Assembly (NCBI GenBank): GCA_029267635.1
Contig: JAJUIK010000006.1
Span: forward strand, 62,001 to 126,000
Source: Moraxellaceae bacterium
GTDB taxonomy: Bacteria > Pseudomonadota > Gammaproteobacteria > Pseudomonadales > Moraxellaceae
Length of the DNA: 64,000 nt
Reading direction: 5' to 3'
Under the pieces are notes generated by a model, which saw only the letters and a program-made list of their open reading frames with translations, did no database searches and was not told the origin of the DNA. The position numbers were made by a program, and so were the translations under genes. Of the stretch, positions 57,320 to 64,000 are shown in pieces. The first letter of the stretch is position 1, and each line of letters starts with the position of its first letter.

Positions 57320-57352
57320 GGTGATACTTGTGTATAGATGCCAGGTATCACC
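57320..57352. repeat. Hairpin in the pilJ-chpA spacer
   Basis: GGTGATAC and GTATCACC (8-bp perfect arms, 17-nt loop) 21 nt after pilJ, in a 168-nt spacer that is otherwise unusual in this tight operon. It may be a processing or stability element. Confidence 0.45.
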
Positions 57353-57467
57353 AGAGTCACGGTCAAGCATCGAACCGCTGACAGTGATCCAATCATCCTG
57401 TCTACGTGATGGTGATCAATTAGTTTGCGCCAGCGTTGTGTGGCACAAAACCTAAGAAGCCTTAGCT

Positions 57468-60400
57468 ATGAAAGAAATATTAAAAAATTTAGTCGAAACG
57501 ACGACACTTCCAGAAGATACTTATCTTGAACAAGATTCAGAAATTCTTGATATTTATGTGGAAGAAATAGAAGAAATCTTCACCGAACTGGATCAATTGC
57601 TGAATCAATGGATCGACAACCCTGCTGATAGCGAAGCCTTAACTTCGATTCGTCGCCATTTTCATACGCTGAAAGGTTCAGGACGCATGGTCGGTGCCAG
57701 ATCCGCAGGCGAGTTGGCCTGGGCAGTTGAAGACAGCTTAAACCGGGTCATGGCCGGTACTGTGGAATTGACTCCCACAATTCAGCAGTATGTGAAAACT
57801 GTTTATCAGGTTTTCAAATATAAACTGTATGACAATTTTAAAACGGTACAGCCGCACAGTATTGACTTGCGTCCATTGGTGTTGCTGGGTCAACAGTTAC
57901 AAAAAAATGAGAGCTTAGAGCCTGCATTGCAAGAGTTGCTGGTTCTAGCAGAGCGTTTAACTGCTGCAGATGTGAAAACGGGTCTGGAATTGCTGGACGA
58001 GGATGACTCGACAGCAGTTCAGGACGAACCAGGAGCAGAAGCTGCTGCTGAACAGCAGCCGTTTGATATCGAAGAAACCGTCAGTATCTTTCTGGAAGAA
58101 TCTGAAGAACATCTGGCCGTCATTGACCGGTTCCTTAATCAGGAACAGCCGGATGCGCATGACTATAATCATCTGATTCGTGCTTTGCATACCTTGCGTG
58201 GTAGCTCTTCGATGGCACAAATCGAAAATGTCTTTGAAGCCAGCACCAAAATCGAGAACCTGTTCAAAACCTTGTTGCAGGACGAGCTGCTGTCTACTTC
58301 GCAAGAGACCGCCTTGCTGACCAACTATACCGAGTTTGTGCGCGATTATTTACATATCTTGCGCCAAGGTCAGCCGGAGCGATTAGAGGAAATTTATGCG
58401 CTCTTCAATGCTGCATGGGATAGTTATGACTTCCAGGTAGAAGAACGTAGTGAAGCCATTGATCCGCAAGGTCTGGTGTCGCAGCTGATCGAATTGAATA
58501 TTGACCAGTTGCTGGATGCTGAATTTGAATTTGAAAAACGGGTGCGTACTGAATTCCCTCGCTATATTCAACAGCTTAGTGCACAGGCCCAACAGCTGGT
58601 TGCTCATAGTAACAACCGTGCAGCGGCAGGAATTCACCAGTTTGCCCAGCAATTGCATGACAGTTATCAGCAGTTGTTGGCGAAACCGGCATTACTGAAT
58701 ATTGATTATGCCTATGAGCTATATGAGCAGGCACATCAGGACCTGATTTATCTGTTTGATACTTTGGCTGCAGGACAGCGAATACTGTTAACCGATGACT
58801 TGCAGAAAACGCTGAGTGAGCTGCATGCATTTGTGCATCAGGAACTGGAGCAGTTTGCAGAAGCTGAAAGCGAAACGATCGAGCCGGTTCAGCAAGAGAT
58901 CCCGCCTGCAGTTGAGGTGGAAGAAGAGTCTGCACCTGTTACGCATTTCGATATTGCCGCAATTGCACAGCATTTGGCGCATGATCAACAGTTACTGGAT
59001 GCTGCGAATGCGAACCATGATTTTGATCCAGACTTGCTTGACATCTTTATTGAAGAAGCGGAAGAGTTGCTGGTCGGGATTGACCAGGATCTGAATAGCT
59101 GGTCGCAAGATCAGGATAATATTTCGGCACTCAATAATCTCATGCGTTATTTGCACACCCTGAAAGGGGGTGCCAACATGATTCAGGCCACCCATCTGGG
59201 ACTGATTTCGCATGAACTGGAAACCATTTATGAGCGTGTTATTCACAAGCAAATCCAGGTTTCCCATGCGCTAGTTCAAGTGATCCGTCTGATTCAGGAT
59301 AACCTAGCAGACCGTATCCAGACCATCCGTGAAGAAAAGGTAGATTATCCGGCTCCCCACAGTATTGAGATTCTGCAAAATATTGAAGCGCTGGTGGCTG
59401 GTGCATTTGCCTTGGCCACTACGGAAACAGCGCAGAAAGTTTCCGTTGCTTCTGCTGTGGTACAGGCCGAGCCCGTATTTGCTGAACATGCAGTATTTGA
59501 AACCGCGCTGCTTGGCAGTGAAGCACCTGAAGTGGAATTCTGTGGTGATTTTTCATTGGTTGAAGAGTCTGAGTTTGAAACTGAGATGCTTGAGGCGGAT
59601 CCGCTTGAGTTCATTGAAAGCCCTACTGCAGAAATTAAAGACACTGTAACGCTTTTGGCTGAAGAGACTGCGCCTGAAATTGAAATGCTTGAAACAAAGG
59701 CATTGACGACGGATGAGTCAGAGCCGGATGAAAGTCTAATCGTAGAAATCGAAGAGACTGACACGGCTTTTGCTGAAGAAGTTAAGCCTGAAGTTGAAGC
59801 GCTCGAAACAGAGGCTTTGATGGCAGATGAGCCTGAGTCGACTGAAAGACAGGCAGTGGAAATTACTGAATCTTTCAGCTCTTTCACGGAAGATCCACAG
59901 GTCCGTTCAATTGTAGAAGAAGCCTTCTTGGAAGAGGCGCAAGAGCTGGTTGAATCTGCTTATAGCTTATTGCAGCAATGGATTGATCAGCGCAGTGACC
60001 GTAGTGTATTGCTGCAATTGCAGCGTGCTGCCCATAGTCTGAAAGGTGGCGCACGTATGGTTGAGCTTGAACCGATTGCGGTGATTGCGTACCAGCTGGA
60101 AACTGCATTTGAAAAATTCGCGCTGCATAACTTTAACTCCAATGCTTACGATGCTTTGTTGCAAACCGCATTGGACTGGTTAAAACAGGCTGTTTTGAGC
60201 CGTGATTACAGCAATTTTGACAGCCTGAAATTCAATCTGAGTGCGATTGAATTTGTCGATGTGACGGTGCAGTTGCCAAGCAAGGTGACACAGACTGATC
60301 TGTTAAATACACCGGTCATGTTTGAATTTGTCCAGGGTGATGGTACAGAACCACCATCCATGATGGGTGAATGGGACAGCACACAACAACTCGATAATAA

Positions 60401-62234
60401 CAATGAGATGATTCGTATTTCGGCTGATCTGGTCGAGAAGATGATCGACTTGTCGGGCGAAAATGCGATTAACCGTTCGCGTATCGAGATGGATCTGAGC
60501 CAGCTTGGCAATACTCTGAACGAGATGGAACTGGCGATCCAGCGTCTGGCGGATCAGTTACGCCGAATGGAAGGTGAATTAGAAAGCCAGATTATTGCCA
60601 AACATGGTGATGAGGCTTCACGTTATAAGGACTTTGACCCGCTGGAGATGGACCAATATTCATCCTTGAACCAGTTGTCAAAATCTCTCGCCGAATCTGC
60701 GTCGGACTTGGTTGACTTCAAGATCACTTTGGCAGAAAAAATTCGTGATACTGAAGGTTTGTTATTACAGCAATCTCGTATTCAGGCTGAAATTCAGGAA
60801 AGCCTGATGCGTACCCGTCTGGTACCATTTTCGCGCCTGTTACCACGTTTACAACGTATCGTGCGTCAAACCTCGTCGACCTTGAACCGTCCAGCCGAAT
60901 TGCTGGTTAGAAATACCGAAGGCGAATTGGACCGTACCATTCTGGAACGTTTGGTCACTCCGTTTGAGCATATGCTGCGTAATGCAATTGACCACGGGAT
61001 TGAAGACCCTGCACAACGTGCCGAGCTGAATAAACCGGCCACAGGCCTCATTGAGTTGAACATCACGCGTCAGGGCACAGATGTAGTGGTGACCTTTAGT
61101 GATGATGGTAAAGGCATTGATGTTGAGAAAATCAAGCAGAAAGCCATTCAGCTCAATTTAATGCAAGCCGATCAGCAGCTGGAACCGCAGGAAATTCTGC
61201 AATTCATTTTCCATCCGGGTTTTACCACCGCACAGGCGGTGACGCAGATTTCTGGACGTGGTGTCGGACTGGACGTGGTGCAAAGTGACATTAAAGCTTT
61301 GGGCGGTCACCTCTCAGTTGAATCGGTACTGGGCAAAGGCACCACCTTTACCATTCGCGTACCGACCACAGTGGCAGTTAGTGATGCCTTGATGGTGAAA
61401 GTGGGTGATCAGCAGTTTGCGTTACCATTGGCACAGATCGAACGTATTGTGCGTATTTCGCCAGCTGCGCTGGAGGATTACTTCCATAGTAAGGAGGATT
61501 TCTTCCAGATTGACCAGGGTAACTATAAATTACGTTATTTGTCCGAATTTATCTCCAATCAGCCTGCACCACGTTTGAGTGGCGTAATGCATTCCTTACC
61601 TGTGCTACTGATCAAGAGTCCGAATGGTCAAACCGTTGCCTTGCTGGTTGATCAGCTGGTTGGTTCACGTGCACAAATCGTGGTGAAATCGATTGGACAG
61701 CAGTTTGACAGTGTCGGTTCAATCGCGGGCGCGACCATTCTTGGTGATGGTCAGGTCTGCTTGATTTTGGATGGCCAGAATATTGCGCGTCAGGTGCAAA
61801 ACACGCAACGCATTAAGCAAAGCCAGGAAATGCGCGAGTTGCAACGTCTACATGATGAACGCCGCTTGATCATGATTGTGGATGACTCGGTTACCGTTCG
61901 TAAGGTGACGACACGTCTGCTGGAACGTCAAGGTTATGATGTGGTCACCGCAAAAGATGGTATCGATGCTATCGAGCAGCTGGAAAATGTCAAACCAGAC
62001 CTGATGTTGCTGGATATTGAAATGCCGCGCATGGATGGTTTTGAAGTGACCAACCTAGTGCGTCACCACGATGTACATCAGCACTTGCCAATTATCATGA
62101 TTACCTCGCGTACTGGTGAAAAACACCGTGAACGTGCCTTTAGCTTGGGTGTGTCGCACTATATGGGTAAACCGTTCCAGGAAGAAGAATTGCTGGAAAA
62201 TATCGAAACTTTGTTAGCGGTTGCACAGGGATAA
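57468..62234 (+). CDS. chpA: Hybrid chemotaxis-type histidine kinase ChpA
   Basis: A 1588-residue CheA-like hybrid kinase that phosphorylates PilG and PilH. Four HPt domains are visible with phospho-histidines His66 (HFHTLKGSGRM), His241 (LHTLRGSSSM), His563 (LHTLKGGANM) and His856 (AHSLKGGARM). An acidic linker with imperfect repeats spans about 700-810. The kinase core has Asn1172 (RNAIDHGIED), then FSDDGKGIDV and GRGVGLDVV; a CheW-like domain follows (about 1300-1440), and a C-terminal receiver with Asp1516 (LLDIEMPRMDG). It is much shorter than P. aeruginosa ChpA (about 2470 aa), which has more HPt-like modules. It overlaps the TTG of the next frame but not its preferred ATG. Confidence 0.95.
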   Translation: MKEILKNLVETTTLPEDTYLEQDSEILDIYVEEIEEIFTELDQLLNQWIDNPADSEALTSIRRHFHTLKGSGRMVGARSAGELAWAVEDSLNRVMAGTVELTPTIQQYVKTVYQVFKYKLYDNFKTVQPHSIDLRPLVLLGQQLQKNESLEPALQELLVLAERLTAADVKTGLELLDEDDSTAVQDEPGAEAAAEQQPFDIEETVSIFLEESEEHLAVIDRFLNQEQPDAHDYNHLIRALHTLRGSSSMAQIENVFEASTKIENLFKTLLQDELLSTSQETALLTNYTEFVRDYLHILRQGQPERLEEIYALFNAAWDSYDFQVEERSEAIDPQGLVSQLIELNIDQLLDAEFEFEKRVRTEFPRYIQQLSAQAQQLVAHSNNRAAAGIHQFAQQLHDSYQQLLAKPALLNIDYAYELYEQAHQDLIYLFDTLAAGQRILLTDDLQKTLSELHAFVHQELEQFAEAESETIEPVQQEIPPAVEVEEESAPVTHFDIAAIAQHLAHDQQLLDAANANHDFDPDLLDIFIEEAEELLVGIDQDLNSWSQDQDNISALNNLMRYLHTLKGGANMIQATHLGLISHELETIYERVIHKQIQVSHALVQVIRLIQDNLADRIQTIREEKVDYPAPHSIEILQNIEALVAGAFALATTETAQKVSVASAVVQAEPVFAEHAVFETALLGSEAPEVEFCGDFSLVEESEFETEMLEADPLEFIESPTAEIKDTVTLLAEETAPEIEMLETKALTTDESEPDESLIVEIEETDTAFAEEVKPEVEALETEALMADEPESTERQAVEITESFSSFTEDPQVRSIVEEAFLEEAQELVESAYSLLQQWIDQRSDRSVLLQLQRAAHSLKGGARMVELEPIAVIAYQLETAFEKFALHNFNSNAYDALLQTALDWLKQAVLSRDYSNFDSLKFNLSAIEFVDVTVQLPSKVTQTDLLNTPVMFEFVQGDGTEPPSMMGEWDSTQQLDNNNEMIRISADLVEKMIDLSGENAINRSRIEMDLSQLGNTLNEMELAIQRLADQLRRMEGELESQIIAKHGDEASRYKDFDPLEMDQYSSLNQLSKSLAESASDLVDFKITLAEKIRDTEGLLLQQSRIQAEIQESLMRTRLVPFSRLLPRLQRIVRQTSSTLNRPAELLVRNTEGELDRTILERLVTPFEHMLRNAIDHGIEDPAQRAELNKPATGLIELNITRQGTDVVVTFSDDGKGIDVEKIKQKAIQLNLMQADQQLEPQEILQFIFHPGFTTAQAVTQISGRGVGLDVVQSDIKALGGHLSVESVLGKGTTFTIRVPTTVAVSDALMVKVGDQQFALPLAQIERIVRISPAALEDYFHSKEDFFQIDQGNYKLRYLSEFISNQPAPRLSGVMHSLPVLLIKSPNGQTVALLVDQLVGSRAQIVVKSIGQQFDSVGSIAGATILGDGQVCLILDGQNIARQVQNTQRIKQSQEMRELQRLHDERRLIMIVDDSVTVRKVTTRLLERQGYDVVTAKDGIDAIEQLENVKPDLMLLDIEMPRMDGFEVTNLVRHHDVHQHLPIIMITSRTGEKHRERAFSLGVSHYMGKPFQEEELLENIETLLAVAQG
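59577..59886 (+). repeat. Imperfect coding repeats in the chpA acidic linker
   Basis: Three related segments begin at 59577, 59676 and 59790 (33 and 38 codons apart), each starting with an E-x-E-M/A-L-E motif and continuing through a Glu/Thr/Ala-rich stretch with AEE and EI(E/T)E. They encode a flexible, highly acidic tether between HPt3 and HPt4. Confidence 0.6.
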
Positions 62235-62238
62235 TACG

Positions 62239-62703
62239 ATGAGTCAGAAATCAGCCGTTGATTCGGCACTCAACCAGGTAAACCAGCAAGAGTTGCAACA
62301 TTTGATTACGGTATCGACCGGTTTTATCGATGCCTATATCATTCATTGCTATGATAAAGAGCCGATGTTGTTACCGCAAAATATTATCCTCTCGGCACTC
62401 GATAGTTCGACGCAGGTGGATACTGTAGAGTGGCATGAGCTGGCATTGCCGGTCTATACGGTGAATGATCCGCTGAATAAGCGTGGTGTGGCTTTGGTCA
62501 TTGAAGGGGAAGAGGCGGATCAGCGTTTTGCCTTGATGTGCGATGCGATGCCGCAAACTATCCGTATCCGTATTTCCGAAGTGGTCGATGAAGACCGTGA
62601 AATTGACGACCCGACCATTTTTCAATATGTACGCATGGCCGACCAGAGTTTTCACATTCCGAACCTGAAGCAGATTCAACAGGATCTTGGCTTGAGCAGA
62701 TAA
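62239..62703 (+). CDS. chpC: CheW-like protein, ChpC-like
   Basis: A 154-residue protein immediately after chpA. It has a degenerate CheW fold: LLPQNIILSALDSSTQ, then HELALPVYTVND, and GVALVIEGEEADQRFALMCD correspond to CheW strands. Position and fold match ChpC, the second CheW-like adaptor of the Pil-Chp system in Pseudomonas, thought to link extra receptors to ChpA. The ATG at 62239 with AGGG about 9 nt upstream is preferred over a TTG at 62221. The symbol is based on context. The gene chpB, which precedes chpC in Pseudomonas, is missing. Confidence 0.75.
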   Translation: MSQKSAVDSALNQVNQQELQHLITVSTGFIDAYIIHCYDKEPMLLPQNIILSALDSSTQVDTVEWHELALPVYTVNDPLNKRGVALVIEGEEADQRFALMCDAMPQTIRIRISEVVDEDREIDDPTIFQYVRMADQSFHIPNLKQIQQDLGLSR

Positions 62704-62715
62704 GTGAGTGGCAAT

Positions 62716-62746
62716 AAAAAAGGAACTTCACAGAGTTCCTTTTTTA
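62716..62746. terminator. Terminator of the pil-chp operon
   Basis: AAAAAAGGAACT and AGTTCCTTTTTT arms with a 6-nt loop; serves both the pil-chp operon and convergent dapE. Confidence 0.9.
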
Positions 62747-62758
62747 TTTGCGCAAGCA

Positions 62759-63990
<1,232 letters not shown>

Positions 63991-64000
63991 AAACGAAGAA

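Noticed and set aside
59345..59887. 180-codon minus-strand Ser/Ala-rich frame inside chpA
   Set aside because: The low-complexity product mirrors the Glu-rich repeats of ChpA read in reverse; chpA is clearly the real gene.

Overview
The window is a chromosomal segment of a gammaproteobacterium, almost certainly an Acinetobacter. The strongest evidence is a two-component pair whose regulator I recognise as Acinetobacter BfmR (with BfmS). A fused nuoCD, an N-terminally extended NrdB and the pilGHIJ-chpA / dapE arrangement agree with this. The base composition looks even and moderately AT-rich throughout. I see no insertion sequence, prophage, CRISPR array, tRNA or rRNA: this is housekeeping DNA rather than an island.

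Layout. 1-1.5 kb: end of a biotin operon (bioF', bioC, bioD). 1.6-4.0 kb, minus strand: condensin partners scpA-scpB with rluB. 4.2-5.6 kb: a YciO-type protein and the EF-P hydroxylase epmC. 5.7-8.7 kb: yceD-rpmF and fabD-fabG-acpP. 8.9-10.7 kb: the potassium-binding protein Kbp, an exonuclease and an unknown anchored protein. 10.8-15.5 kb, minus strand: class Ia ribonucleotide reductase nrdA and nrdB, separated by about 0.6 kb of hairpin-rich DNA holding a possible small gene; nrdA has a good pair of NrdR boxes and a DnaA box upstream. 16-18.5 kb: bfmRS. 19-20.4 kb: a diguanylate cyclase. 20.8-35.9 kb: the complete 13-gene nuo operon (complex I). 36-42.5 kb: upp, two cold-shock-domain genes, a FinR-like regulator divergent from fpr, small unknowns and a mechanosensitive-channel-like protein. 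42.9-53 kb: a 57-codon small gene, a YhiN flavoprotein, a PLP enzyme, a DUF1345 protein, metG, apbC, a DUF2062 protein, dcd and proS. 53.3-62.7 kb: a coiled-coil secreted protein and the twitching-motility chemosensory operon pilG-pilH-pilI-pilJ-chpA-chpC. 62.8-63.9 kb: dapE on the opposite strand.

Functional themes: nucleotide supply (nrdAB, dcd, upp), respiration (nuo), fatty-acid and biotin synthesis (biotin feeds acetyl-CoA carboxylase), translation (rpmF, metG, proS, epmC, rluB), and surface behaviour (bfmRS, cyclic-di-GMP, Pil-Chp chemosensing). I found no clearly novel multi-gene system. The items most worth a second look are non-coding or small: the structured nrdA-nrdB spacer with its 52-codon ORF, the near-leaderless yceD promoter, a terminator-like hairpin in the proS leader, the cold-shock/transmembrane/Excalibur fusion, and ChpA with four HPt domains and an acidic repeat linker in a cluster lacking the adaptation enzymes. 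Start codons were moved from the longest reading frame where a ribosome-binding site or family length favoured a later codon; this is stated in each case.
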